Source of the DNA: Streptomyces sp. 11x1
GTDB taxonomy: Bacteria; Actinomycetota; Actinomycetes; Streptomycetales; Streptomycetaceae
DNA: 64,000 bases
Reading direction: 5' to 3'
NCBI RefSeq assembly: GCF_032598905.1
Contig: NZ_CP122458.1
Coordinates: 10,131,001-10,195,000, forward strand
Position 1 is the first letter of the stretch. Each line of letters opens with the position of its first letter. Below, one piece after another: positions 1-11,297 of the stretch. Made by a program: the position numbers and the translations under genes. Under the pieces are notes generated by a model. It saw nothing but the letters and a program-made list of their open reading frames with translations. It did not search any database and had not been told where the DNA came from.

Positions 1-850
1 CCGCGAAGACCGTGGACGGCGGGCAGGTCTGGTCCTCCAGGGCCGCCGAGAACAGCGCGGCGGCCCGGCCGCGCGCGGCGAAGTGCACGGCGTCGAAGTA
101 GGCGAGGGTGCGCCCGACCTGCTCCGTGCGGCCGCGGTGGGTCTTGAGGTACTTGCCGATCTCGCGGTACGGATCCCGGTCGGTGATCGTCGTGGAGCGC
201 GGGAAGTCGCACAGGAACGGCACGTCGGGCGCGACCGCGACCAGGTCGGGGACGAGTCCGCCGACCGCGATGGCGATACCGCCGCCCTGGCTGGAACCGG
301 TCACGGCGGTGCGCGCGGCGTCGGTGCGCGGATGCGCGCGGGCGGCCTCCACCGCGCGTACGGCGTCGGTGTAGACCCGGCGGTAGTAGTAGTTCTCGGG
401 GGCGTCGATGCCCCGGGTCATGAAGCCGGGGAAGGCGGGCGCGCCCGCCACCGGGTCGGGGGTGTCGCCGCCCCCGCCCCAGGCGCTGCCCTGTCCCCGG
501 GTGTCCATGACGAAGTGCGCGTAGCCCGCCGAGGCCCACAGGAGGTGGGTGTGGGGCAGGTTGCGCCCGCCGCCGTAGCCGATGAACTCCACGACGGTGG
601 GCAGCGGTTCGGTCGCTCCGGCCGGAAGGACCAGCCAGCCCTTGACCGGGTGGCCGCCGAATCCCGAGTAGGTGACGTCGTGGACCTCGACCGTCTTCAG
701 ATGGGTCTCGACCGGCTCGAAACGGGCGTCCAGGTCGTGCGCGCGGGCCTCCTGGAGCGTCTTCGCCCAGAAGGCGTCGAAGTCCTCGGGCTCCGTCGAA
801 GCGCTTCGATAACCATGGAGCTCGTCCAACGGCAGGTCGAACAGGGCCAT
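1..850 (-). CDS. Acetylxylan esterase / cephalosporin-C deacetylase family protein (3' end outside window)
   Basis: The visible 283 residues form the N-terminal and central part of an alpha/beta hydrolase that removes acetyl groups from xylo-oligosaccharides or cephalosporin C. It begins MALFDLPLDELHGYRSS, typical of this family. The nucleophile elbow GSSQGG is clear and the later LEDQTCPPS segment carries the expected catalytic Asp. The catalytic His lies beyond the window edge. No signal peptide is seen, so a cytoplasmic enzyme is likely. The start ATG at 850 is preceded by AGAAGG ten bases upstream. It lies just downstream of the actP terminator, so it has its own promoter in the short gap. 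Confidence 0.85.
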   Translation of the reverse strand, partial: MALFDLPLDELHGYRSASTEPEDFDAFWAKTLQEARAHDLDARFEPVETHLKTVEVHDVTYSGFGGHPVKGWLVLPAGATEPLPTVVEFIGYGGGRNLPHTHLLWASAGYAHFVMDTRGQGSAWGGGGDTPDPVAGAPAFPGFMTRGIDAPENYYYRRVYTDAVRAVEAARAHPRTDAARTAVTGSSQGGGIAIAVGGLVPDLVAVAPDVPFLCDFPRSTTITDRDPYREIGKYLKTHRGRTEQVGRTLAYFDAVHFAARGRAAALFSAALEDQTCPPSTVFA

Positions 851-895
851 GAAGGACCACCTTCTGGGTTCTGGGGTGCGGATGATCACACCGTA

Positions 896-948
896 CGTGG
901 GGCGTCGCGGCCCGCCAAGGGGCTTTTTCCCGGGTGCGACGCCCCACG
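896..948 (-). terminator. Strong hairpin terminator after actP
   Basis: Perfect 13-bp inverted arms, CGTGGGGCGTCGC at 896-908 and its complement at 936-948, enclose a 27-nt loop three bases beyond the actP stop codon. There is no long T-run on the minus strand, which is usual for Streptomyces terminators. Confidence 0.7.
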
Positions 949-950
949 GT

Positions 951-2576
951 TCACCCGTGGCCGGTACCGGCGCCGGTGCTCACCTCTGGTCGGCCGACCA
1001 GGGCTTGGACCTCGAAGTCCGCGTAGACGTTCTCCCGCTCCCGGGGACCGAGGCGGGAGCCGAGCCATCCCAGCAGGAAGCCCGCGGGGATCGACACGAT
1101 GCCGGGGTTCTGCAGCGGGAACCACGCGAAGTCGGCCTGCGGATAGACCGACCCGGGGGTGGAGGAGACCACCGGCGAGAACAGCACCAGCAGTACCGAG
1201 GTGGCCAGACCGCCGTACAGGCTGAGCAGGGCGCCGCGCGCCGTGAACCCCCGCCAGAACAGGCTGTAGACGAGGGTCGGCAGGATGGCGGACGCGGCGA
1301 TCGCGAAGGCCAGGAACGCGAGCGTGGCGGTGTTGGTGCCCCAGGCGAGGAGGGCGAACAGCATGCTCAGGGCCCCCAGGATCACCGCGGCGATCCGGGC
1401 CACGGTCAGTTCCTGCGTCTCCTTGGCCCTGCCCTTGCGGATCACCTCGCCGTACAGGTCGTGGGCGACGGACGAGGCCGCGGCGAGCATGAGACCGGCG
1501 GCGACCGCGAGCAGGGTGACGAAGGCCAGGGCCGAGACGATCGCCGTGAGCACCTCACCGCCCAGTTCGTGGGCGAGGAGCAGGACGGCCGCGTCGCCCT
1601 TGTGGTCGATGTCGGCGATGGCCTCACGGCCGACGACGGCCGTGGCGCCGAGGCCCAGCACGCCGGCCATCAGGCACACGAACCCGACCAGCCCCACCGC
1701 CCACACCACCGAGGCGCGCAGCACCCTGGTCCGGCGCGGTGCGAACAGTCGCATCATGACGTGGGGGAGCGCGGCGAGCCCGAGCACGATGGCCAGTTGG
1801 AGACTGAAGAAGTCGATCTTGCTGATCGGTCCCGCCCCGTAGCGCAGACCGGGCTGCAGGTACTGGTCGCCCAGTCCGCTGCCCGCGGTGGCGGACGCCA
1901 GGAGGCCGTCGATGTTCCAGTCGAAGCGGTTCAACACCAGGAACGCGACCACCGTGACCCCGGCGACCAACATCACGGCCTTGATCACCTGGATGAACGT
2001 CGCGCCGGGCATCCCGCCGATGGCCGCGTAGATGGTGACGATGGAGCCGATGATGATCACGATCATCGTGCGGGTGGTCGGGCCGGGTTCGCCGACGAAC
2101 TGTGTCATCAACGCGATGCTGCCGACCAGTTGGGCCACGAGGTACAGGGTGCACACGGAGAGCGTGCAGACGGCGAGCGCCAGCCGGACCTGCCGCTGAC
2201 GCAGCGGGAGCCGCCGGGCCAGGGCGTCGCCGAGGGTGAACTTCCCGGCGTTGCGCAGGGGTTCGGCGATGAGCAGCAGCACCATCATCCAGGCGACGAC
2301 CGTGCCGCCGAGGTAGAGCAGACCGTCGTACCCGGTGAGGGCGACTAGGCCGGTGCTGCCGAGCAAGGTCGCGGCCGAGAGGTAGTCACCGCACATGGCG
2401 AGGCCGTTGCGCAGGGGCGACATGTCACGGTTGCCGAGGTAGAACTCGCCGATCTCGTCCCGCTGCGGCGCCGTCAGCAGGGCGGTGAACAGGGTGATCA
2501 CGACGACGGTCAGGAACAGCACGAACGTCAGCCGCAGGCTGAACGCGTCGGCCACGCTCGCGGAGAAGGTCACCAT
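951..2576 (-). CDS. actP: Sodium:solute symporter, cation/acetate symporter ActP-like
   Basis: A 541-residue polytopic membrane protein of the solute:sodium symporter (SSS) family, close to the usual length of the acetate/glycolate permease ActP. Hydrophobic segments run throughout, and the family-typical stretch EFYLGNRDMSPLRNGLAMCG follows the first helix. The gene overlaps the upstream DUF485 gene by seven bases, the standard yjcH-actP arrangement, so the two are translationally coupled. Expected role: uptake of acetate or other short carboxylates across the cytoplasmic membrane. Exact substrate is inferred from family and neighbour. Confidence 0.9.
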   Translation of the reverse strand: MVTFSASVADAFSLRLTFVLFLTVVVITLFTALLTAPQRDEIGEFYLGNRDMSPLRNGLAMCGDYLSAATLLGSTGLVALTGYDGLLYLGGTVVAWMMVLLLIAEPLRNAGKFTLGDALARRLPLRQRQVRLALAVCTLSVCTLYLVAQLVGSIALMTQFVGEPGPTTRTMIVIIIGSIVTIYAAIGGMPGATFIQVIKAVMLVAGVTVVAFLVLNRFDWNIDGLLASATAGSGLGDQYLQPGLRYGAGPISKIDFFSLQLAIVLGLAALPHVMMRLFAPRRTRVLRASVVWAVGLVGFVCLMAGVLGLGATAVVGREAIADIDHKGDAAVLLLAHELGGEVLTAIVSALAFVTLLAVAAGLMLAAASSVAHDLYGEVIRKGRAKETQELTVARIAAVILGALSMLFALLAWGTNTATLAFLAFAIAASAILPTLVYSLFWRGFTARGALLSLYGGLATSVLLVLFSPVVSSTPGSVYPQADFAWFPLQNPGIVSIPAGFLLGWLGSRLGPRERENVYADFEVQALVGRPEVSTGAGTGHG

Positions 2577-2971
2577 GCGCCGAACCGCCGTTCGGCCCGA
2601 ACCTGGCGCTGCTCGGCCTCGTGCTCCTCCATCTGGGCGCGGAGCCGCCGGACGACCGGGTCGATGTTCTCGCGCATGTGCCGGACGTACAGGAACGCGG
2701 TCAGGCCCATGACGGCGAACTGCGCGAGGCCCAGGGTCAGCCCGAGCGTCAGATGTCCGATCAATCGCTCATTCATGACTCCTGGCGCGAAACTCGACAG
2801 GAGGACGTACGACAGGAATGCGCCGACGGACAATGCGGTCGCCGTTATCCCGAATCTGCGAAATGACGAGCTTATTGAACGAAATTCAGAATGGGCGTGG
2901 ATGGGCTGTCGGCTTGTCCGTGCAGGGGGAGGTGGGGCCGAACTGCCGTACCGTGCCTCATGGTTGGACAC
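2570..2971 (-). CDS. DUF485 (YjcH-like) inner-membrane protein
   Basis: A 133-residue protein with two predicted transmembrane helices (about residues 50-70 and 85-107) and a charged C-terminal tail rich in Glu/Arg (RRLRAQMEEHEAEQRQVRAE). This layout is typical of DUF485 proteins, which precede acetate symporters. The start is a GTG at 2971, preceded by GAAGAGGG. A much longer reading frame continues upstream, but it is low-quality sequence and lacks a ribosome site. Coupled to actP by a 7-bp overlap. Molecular function of DUF485 is not established. Confidence 0.85.
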   Translation of the reverse strand: MSNHEARYGSSAPPPPARTSRQPIHAHSEFRSISSSFRRFGITATALSVGAFLSYVLLSSFAPGVMNERLIGHLTLGLTLGLAQFAVMGLTAFLYVRHMRENIDPVVRRLRAQMEEHEAEQRQVRAERRFGAW

Positions 2972-3131
2972 AATGCACCCTCTTCGCTGCCTTATGCCTG
3001 TGGGGGGAAGCGGAGTATGGCAGCAAGGCAATTGAAGTATCAACTGCGCTGAAGAAGTGGATTTTGTGGATATTCCGAGGGGGTCGACATGCGCTGCGCA
3101 GCTATTAGCTGAGAATTGATCGGGTTCTGGG
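2972..3131. promoter_or_regulatory. Promoter region of the DUF485-actP operon
   Basis: This 160-bp gap is noticeably A+T-richer than its surroundings. It contains a 13-bp hyphenated palindrome (CAGCTA-T-TAGCTG, 3099-3111) that could be an operator for the actP operon. No clear -10/-35 pair could be assigned. Confidence 0.35.
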
Positions 3132-3716
3132 TCAGGCCCAACGGTGTCCCCAGTCGGGCCCCGTCCGTGCCCACTCCCGCTCCCATTCGGCGAGCCGGTG
3201 CCGAATGGCGACCCGGCGGACCACGACGTGGCCGAGCAGCACCACGGCGACGGCGCCGCCCGTGGCGCAGGTCCCCATGGCCAGCGCGTGCTGCCAGACG
3301 GCGGTGTCGGTCGGCGGCGGGTGGACGCTGCGCCCGGCCTCGTCCAGCCACACGTCGGCGCGGTCGCCCCGCTCGGTGCCCGCGGGCACCCGGGCCTCAC
3401 CGGTGCGGGAGCCGCCGTCGGGTTCGGTCCAGCGTGCCCCCACCCAGTACTTGGGCTGCCTGTCGCCGTGCGCCGACGGCACGGAGGCCGGCGCCCTCTC
3501 GACGACCACGGCGCTGACCCGGTCCAGCGTGGCGCGCTCGGCGGCGGCGTGCGCCCGCGCGTCCCCGTGGGCCCACCGGCCCACCGCGACCCCGAGGGCC
3601 GGGGCGCCGAGGACGAGCAGCAGCACGACGCACAGCACCGTCCACGCCTCGACGACGTCCGAACGTCGCCGCAGCGGGTTGGCGCGCCAACGCCACCCGA
3701 AGACCTGGCCTCGCAT
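3132..3716 (-). CDS. Rv1733c-family two-helix membrane protein
   Basis: A 194-residue protein with an N-terminal arginine-rich cytoplasmic segment, a first transmembrane helix around residues 20-45, a central extracytoplasmic domain and a second helix around residues 145-170 followed by a charged tail. This matches the actinobacterial Rv1733c-like family, many copies of which occur in Streptomyces. The start at 3716 was chosen because GGAGGGCGAG directly precedes it. The open frame extends to 3830 without a ribosome site. Function unknown; the family is associated with dormancy or stress regulons in mycobacteria. Confidence 0.75.
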   Translation of the reverse strand: MRGQVFGWRWRANPLRRRSDVVEAWTVLCVVLLLVLGAPALGVAVGRWAHGDARAHAAAERATLDRVSAVVVERAPASVPSAHGDRQPKYWVGARWTEPDGGSRTGEARVPAGTERGDRADVWLDEAGRSVHPPPTDTAVWQHALAMGTCATGGAVAVVLLGHVVVRRVAIRHRLAEWEREWARTGPDWGHRWA

Positions 3717-3920
3717 CTCGCCCTCCCTCACCGGCACGGTCCTCAGATACGAGAACCCCGGTTTGGACTGGTCCGCACTTCCGGTGTACCCGAAAGGGGG
3801 CGGGATAGCATGGTTTGCGCCATGAATCATGGTGGAAAGGCCGGATCCCCGGGGTGTGCGGTACCCGCGTCGGACTGCCCGGCCGGACTGCCCAGCCCGG
3901 CCGTCCGGGATGCGTGAGGG

Positions 3921-4758
3921 TCAGCCGAACCGCTCGATGCGGATGCGGTCCACCGGCTGTCCCGCCGCCACCAGCAGCCGCGAGGCGTGCTCGGCGAACG
4001 CGTTGGAGCCGCACACGTATGCCTCCCACCCGCCCGGTGGTCGCTCGGCCAGCACCGGCGCCACCTGCGCCGCCGACAGCCGCCCCACCGGCACGCCCTT
4101 GGGCGCCCGCCGGGTGAACACGGCCGTGGTCTCCGTGCCGTACTCCGCCGCGTAGATCAGCTCCTCCGGTCCGCGCGCGGACACCAGCAGCCGCAGGGGC
4201 ACGTCGAGCCCCCGCCCGCGGTGGTGGCGGAGCATCGACATCAGCGGTACGACACCGGAACCGGCGCCGATCAGCAGCGCGGGCCGGTCCCCGGGCCAGG
4301 CGAAGAAACCGCTGAGCGGGCCGCGCACCTCCACCACGTCGCCCGGCCGGGCCTCGGTGTGGAACCAGCCGGAGACCTCACCGCCCTCGACGTGGTCCAG
4401 GGTCAGCTCGATGTGCCCCGTGTCGTCCGGCGGGGACGCCAGCGAGTAGTGGCGCTGCGCCGTGTAACCGTCACCTGCGGTCAGCCGCAGCATCAGGTGC
4501 TGCCCCGGCAGATGTCCCGCCCACCCGGGCACCGCGAACCGGAACGTGGACACGGCGGGCGTCTCCCGCCGGATCTCCGTCAGGGTGGCCGTCTGCCACC
4601 GGGCAGCCTCCCGGTTGCTCACGGCGATGCGGCCGGGCACGGCGAACCGGGTGGGCGGCGAGAAGGGCGGGCGCGCCGCTGTCGTCCCGGTCGGTGCGGT
4701 CGGCTCGTACACCGCCGCTGTGTCCGTCACCGCTGCCGTCTCGGTCGCCGCCGTCGTC

Positions 4759-4766
<8 letters not shown>
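3921..4766 (-). CDS. Ferredoxin-reductase-like FAD/NAD-binding oxidoreductase
   Basis: A 281-residue flavoprotein of the ferredoxin-NADP reductase superfamily. The FAD-binding motif RHYSLAS, the nucleotide-binding LLIGAGSGVVPLMSML and the C-terminal YVCGSN segment are visible. No 2Fe-2S domain is attached. The first 40 residues are a Thr/Ala-rich, probably flexible lead. The GTG start at 4766 overlaps the stop of the molybdoenzyme gene by eight bases, so the two are one operon. The pair probably forms an electron-transfer couple: this protein draws electrons from NAD(P)H for, or accepts them from, the sulfite-oxidase-like partner. Confidence 0.85.
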
Positions 4767-5400
<634 letters not shown>

Positions 5401-5662
5401 ACAACCGTACGTGCCGCCGAGGCATGCCCCGGCCCGGGGGCGGGCGACGATCAATGCGGCCGCGTGAACTCTCCGGAGTGCCGGGAACAGGGCCGCGACG
5501 ATCTTCCTTGCCGCCAGTGGCAGGACGGGCGAGCGGGTCCGCCCCGACGGCGGGCGGTCGTACGGGCCGGCGAGCGTACTGGCCGTACTGGCCGGCCAGG
5601 CGCGCGCTCGGGCGGTCGGGCCCGACGGCAGCGGAGTTGAACAGAGTGGAGTGGGAGAGCAC

Positions 5663-6447
5663 ATGACCGAGTACGCGACGGGCGGCCGCAAGGGCACGCA
5701 CACCGTGCCGCACGTCCTCGACAACCCCGCCCGCGCCTCCCTCGCCGGGCCGCACGCCCTCCCCCACAGCCTGAAGGGCGTGGGAGGTGCCCCCATCGCC
5801 GAGCGGCGCGGCCGGGTGCTGCGCTATCCGCTGGACGTCTCGCCGTGGCTGGGTCTTCCCGACGAGCCGGACGCCGACGACTGGGCCGACCTCGCGGCGC
5901 TGGCCGACCCCGGCGCGGAGGTCCCGGTCCCGGCCTACAGCGGGGGCTTCCCGGCCGGCTGGGAGGTGACCTTCGACCTGGCGGGGTGCAGTTCGTGGAC
6001 GACGGCGTCGCGGCCGCCTCGGACGAGGAGGCCGTACGGCTCGGCCCGGCCGACGTACCCGAGATGCTGGACCTCGTCGAACACACCCAGCCCGGCCCCC
6101 TCCTGCCCCGCACCATCGAACTCGGCACCTACCTCGGCATCCGCCGGGGCGGCGCGCTGGTCGCCATGGCCGGTGAGCGGCTGCACCCGCCGGGCCGGAC
6201 CGAGATCAGCGCGGTCTGCACCGATCCGGACTTCCGGGGAGCGGGCCTCGCCACCCGCCTCGTCCTCGCCGTGGCCCACGGCATCCGCGAACGCGGCGAG
6301 ACCCCCTTCCTCCACACCGCCGCGACCAACACGACAGCCATCCGCCTCTACGAATCCCTCGGTTTCCGCCTCCGCCGCACCACCCGCTTCATGGCGGCCC
6401 GGGTACCCGCCGTGGCCGGGGCGGGGGAGGAACCGGTGGGGGTGTAG
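5663..6447 (+). pseudogene. GNAT acetyltransferase gene interrupted by a -1 frameshift
   Basis: The reading frame from ATG 5663 (after GGGAGAGC) runs in frame to about 5982. Coherent GNAT sequence then continues one frame lower to the stop at 6447. The second half holds the acetyl-CoA motif TDPDFRGAGLATRLV and the C-terminal NTTAIRLYESLGFRL, which define a GNAT N-acetyltransferase. One missing base in the G-run 5983-5986 explains the break; restoring it joins VTFDLAG to GVQFVDDGV. The first half also carries 13 extra residues encoded by a short palindromic repeat. Either a genuine pseudogene or a single-base sequencing error. Confidence 0.8.
5758..5794. repeat. Short Streptomyces-type palindromic repeat inside the GNAT gene
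   Basis: CCTCCCCCAC and GTGGGAGGTGCCCCC arms flank a short loop. This resembles the dispersed CTCCC...GGGAGGTACCCCC palindromes common in Streptomyces; a second example lies at 14071-14112. Its length keeps the reading frame open and adds about 13 residues to the protein. Confidence 0.5.
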
Positions 6448-6802
6448 CGCGGGAGAGGTGCGGGGGGCGTCGCCCGCCGAAGGGGCCGGGCAGGTCCATC
6501 GAGGTCGTACGGCGTCCCACGCTGCCGTGGGTGCGGCGGTGGCCGGGCTCTCGGCCGTGCGCGGGGCGGGCGTTCGGCGTCGGGGGTCGTGCCTCCGGAG
6601 GGTTCCGGCGGAGCCGTTCGGACCCCGCCGGTCGGTCGTGACCATGGGGTAGGGTTGCCGGGCCAGTCAGCACGTGGACCCGGGAGGTGAGACCCATTAC
6701 CGCTGTAGCAGGTCGGGTGCTCTCCCCTCGACGCGGCGCGGTGCGTCGCCGATAGGTCACCGCGGAGCGCCCTTCGGCCCACCGGAAGGCTCCTCGGCTG
6801 TC
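6448..6802. other. Non-coding gap before the PrmC-like gene; possible structured leader
   Basis: No gene is recognisable in these 355 bp. A TAGGGT hexamer at 6650-6655 could serve as a -10 element. The following 150 bases contain a purine-rich AGGTGAGACCC segment and a hairpin at about 6764-6795, in which GGAG...CCTTC pairs with GAAGG...CTCC just before the start codon. A regulatory leader is possible, but I cannot match it to a known family. Confidence 0.25.
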
Positions 6803-7579
6803 ATGCCACTTCTCTCCCTCACCTCCGTCGTCACGGCACTGCGCGCCGCCGGTTGCGTCTTCGCTGAGGACGAGGCGGAGTTGATCCTCTCGTCCGCCCG
6901 CACCCCGGACGAGGTCACCGCCATGGTCGACCGGCGCGTCGCGGGCCTGCCCCTCGAACTCGTTCTCGGCTGGGCGGAGTTCGCCGGACTGCGCATCACC
7001 GTGGAAGCCGGCGTCTTCGTCCCGCGCCGCCGCACCGAGTTCCTCGTCGAGCAGGCCCTCGCCACCGCCCCCCGCGCCCGTGTCGTCGTCGACCTCTGCT
7101 GCGGCTCCGGCGCGGTGGGCGCCGCCCTGGCCGCGTCGCTCGACGGCGCCGAACTGCACGCTGCCGACATCGACCCGGCGGCGGTCCGCTGCGCCCGGCG
7201 CAACCTCGCGCGCTACGACGGCCACGCCCACGTGGGCGACCTCTACGCCGCGCTCCCCGACGAACTGCGGGGCCGGATCGACATCCTCGCGGCGAACGTC
7301 CCGTACGTCCCTACCGGCGAGGTCCCGCTCCTGCCGAGCGAGGCCCGCGACCACGAGCCCCTGGTCGCCCTCGACGGCGGCACGGACGGCCTCGACGTCC
7401 TGCGCAGGGTCGCCGCCGAGGCCTCCGACTGGCTCGCCCCGGGCGGCTGCCTCGTCGTCGAGACCAGCCGCCGCCAGGCCCCGCTCGCCCTCGACGCCTT
7501 CCGCAGCTCCGGCCTCACCGCCCGCACGGCCGTCGCGGAGGAGGCACACGCCCACGTGGTGATCGGCACCAGAGCCTGA
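6803..7579 (+). CDS. PrmC/HemK-like protein-(glutamine-N5) methyltransferase
   Basis: A 258-residue class I methyltransferase. The S-adenosylmethionine motif I reads VVDLCCGSGAVG, and the catalytic NPPY motif is present as NVPY (ILAANVPYVPTGEV), a variation from the usual tetrapeptide. The N-terminal half-domain is short compared with PrmC, which methylates the GGQ glutamine of release factors. This is the divergent actinobacterial putative N5-glutamine methyltransferase type, so a non-release-factor substrate is possible. The start ATG at 6803 is used because the conserved region begins there; the frame is open further upstream to 6674. Confidence 0.7.
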   Translation: MPLLSLTSVVTALRAAGCVFAEDEAELILSSARTPDEVTAMVDRRVAGLPLELVLGWAEFAGLRITVEAGVFVPRRRTEFLVEQALATAPRARVVVDLCCGSGAVGAALAASLDGAELHAADIDPAAVRCARRNLARYDGHAHVGDLYAALPDELRGRIDILAANVPYVPTGEVPLLPSEARDHEPLVALDGGTDGLDVLRRVAAEASDWLAPGGCLVVETSRRQAPLALDAFRSSGLTARTAVAEEAHAHVVIGTRA

Positions 7580-7621
7580 GAATCCGCCGTTTCCCCGCGC
7601 GCCCACCTCACCCGCCGGTTC

Positions 7622-7675
7622 CCACGCGCCGACGCCGGCCGACGGGTTCCACGTTCCACGCGCCGACGCCGGCCG
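7622..7675. repeat. 20-bp direct repeat upstream of fadH
   Basis: CCACGCGCCGACGCCGGCCG occurs at 7622-7641 and again at 7656-7675, 34 bp apart, between the methyltransferase stop and the fadH promoter. No function is evident. Confidence 0.6.
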
Positions 7676-7701
7676 GCCCCTCCGGGCCTCCCGCAACCTG
7701 A

Positions 7702-9816
<2,115 letters not shown>

Positions 9817-9890
9817 GAGGCGGTCGCGGGCGTTCGGCCGCGGCGGTGCGAGCGGCCGTGGCGGGCCTCCGGCCTTCCTAGGATGAGCCC

Positions 9891-10586
9891 ATGTCACTCC
9901 CGCACGCGATCCTCACCGCCCTGCTCGAGAAGCCTTCGTCGGGCCTGGAGCTGACCCGGCGGTTCGACCGGTCGATCGGCTACTTCTGGTCGGCCACGCA
10001 CCAGCAGATCTATCGCGAGCTCGGGAAACTGGAGAGCGAGGGCTACATCCGGGCCCTGCCCTCCGAGCGGCCTGCCCGGGGCCAGAAGAAGAGCTACGAG
10101 GTGCTGCCGGCCGGCCGGGCGGAACTGGCCCGTTGGACCTCCGCGCCCCAGGACCCCAAGCCGTGGCGCGACGCGCTCTTCGTCCGTCTGCGCGCCGCCG
10201 CCGTGGTCGGCACCGACGGCCTGGAGGACGATCTGCGGCGCCATCTCACCTTGCACCGGCGGAAGTTGGCGGAGTACGAGCAGATCGAGAAGCGGGACTT
10301 CGGGCCCGGCCGGGACACCGCCCAGGACCGGCTGCAGTATCTGATCCTGCGGGCCGGGATCGATCTGCAGACCTTCTGGACGCAGTGGCTGACGAAAGCC
10401 CTCGCGGAGTTCTCGACGCTGCCGGGGGACACCGGCGGCGGCGAGGACAGCAGTGGGGCGGGCGCCCCGAAAGAGGTCGGTGCGGGAGACACAAGCGGGA
10501 AAGACGTGAGCGTGGAGGACGTGAGCGCGGGCGGCAGCAAGGTGGGGGGCGGCCGCGCCGAGGAGGAGCGCGCGAGGGAGGAGTGA
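9891..10586 (+). CDS. PadR-family transcriptional regulator
   Basis: A 231-residue regulator with the N-terminal PadR winged helix (LPHAILTALLEKPSSGLELTRRF), a second conserved helix (HQQIYRELGKLESEGYI) and a C-terminal AphA-like helical dimerisation domain. The last 50 residues are a Gly/Ser/Glu-rich low-complexity tail not found in typical PadR proteins. A TAGGAT hexamer at 9879-9884 lies only seven bases before the ATG, so a leaderless transcript is likely. By position it is the best candidate to bind the palindrome upstream of fadH. Confidence 0.85.
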   Translation: MSLPHAILTALLEKPSSGLELTRRFDRSIGYFWSATHQQIYRELGKLESEGYIRALPSERPARGQKKSYEVLPAGRAELARWTSAPQDPKPWRDALFVRLRAAAVVGTDGLEDDLRRHLTLHRRKLAEYEQIEKRDFGPGRDTAQDRLQYLILRAGIDLQTFWTQWLTKALAEFSTLPGDTGGGEDSSGAGAPKEVGAGDTSGKDVSVEDVSAGGSKVGGGRAEEERAREE

Positions 10587-10598
10587 CGGGCCCGGTGG

Positions 10599-11135
10599 TC
10601 ACAGACGGTGCGGCTTGGCCCGGCGGCGCAGGTACCAGACGGCCGCTCCGGTGCCCACGGCCACCAGCGCCCCGCCGCCCACGAGGGTGACGGTGCCGTA
10701 CTCCCGGGTGGCGCCGCCGACGCCGCCCATGACGCCGCGCGCGGGCGAGGCAGTCGTGGAGATGGTGGGGGTCGCCGCCGTGACGATGACGGACTGGGTG
10801 CCCGCCGTGGTCCCGTCCTTGCACACCACGATCACGGTGTACGTGCCCGGGCCCACGTTCGCCCACGACGCGGACTGGGCGGTGCTGGTGCCGGTCAGGG
10901 TCACCTGACGCCCCTGGGAGAAGTTCGCCTGCCCGCCGGAGAGCAGCGAGGCGGTGCCGAACGTGCCGTTGGTGCTGTCGGGGCAATCGCTCGTGGTCAC
11001 GCTGACCGAGGAACCCGTGGTGCTCACCGAGATGCCCGTCGGCACCGCCGAGGCCGACTGCGCGGTCAGGGCGATCGGCAGCGCGGCGGCGGCCACCGTC
11101 AGGCCGGAGCGGAGGAGTAGCTGAGACGTACGCAT
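10599..11135 (-). CDS. Secreted, C-terminally anchored Ser/Thr-rich protein
   Basis: A 178-residue exported protein. It starts with a Sec signal peptide ending near AQSASA, followed by a Ser/Thr/Val-rich beta-type domain with two cysteines and the segment YTVIVVCKDG. Near the C-terminus a hydrophobic helix (GTVTLVGGGALVAVGTGAAVWYL) is followed by RRRAKPHRL, giving a type I membrane anchor facing the outside. ATG 11135 follows GGAGGG. It converges with the PadR gene across a 12-bp gap. No enzymatic motif is seen, so a cell-surface role is inferred only from topology. Confidence 0.7.
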   Translation of the reverse strand: MRTSQLLLRSGLTVAAAALPIALTAQSASAVPTGISVSTTGSSVSVTTSDCPDSTNGTFGTASLLSGGQANFSQGRQVTLTGTSTAQSASWANVGPGTYTVIVVCKDGTTAGTQSVIVTAATPTISTTASPARGVMGGVGGATREYGTVTLVGGGALVAVGTGAAVWYLRRRAKPHRL

Positions 11136-11297
11136 GGTCTGCCCTCCAGCGGCACGGTCGCGGCACATCCCTTGCGCCGCCGAGGTTCGGGGGACCCGTG
11201 CTGCCTCAGGGTGAGCCAACGTGCCCCGCGCCCCGCCCGCATGCGGACGACACCCGGGCAGGTGACGGATACCGCCGTGCGGGGGACCCCACGGCCC

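Noticed and set aside
83..2348. Long plus-strand open frames antisense to the esterase and actP genes
   Set aside because: They are mirror images of real minus-strand codons, rich in Arg/Gly/His/Asp with no family resemblance or ribosome site; typical high-GC shadows.
6650..6802. Known riboswitch or ribosome-mediated attenuator upstream of the PrmC-like gene
   Set aside because: Some base-pairing is visible but no recognised consensus or leader-peptide pattern; reported only as a possible leader.
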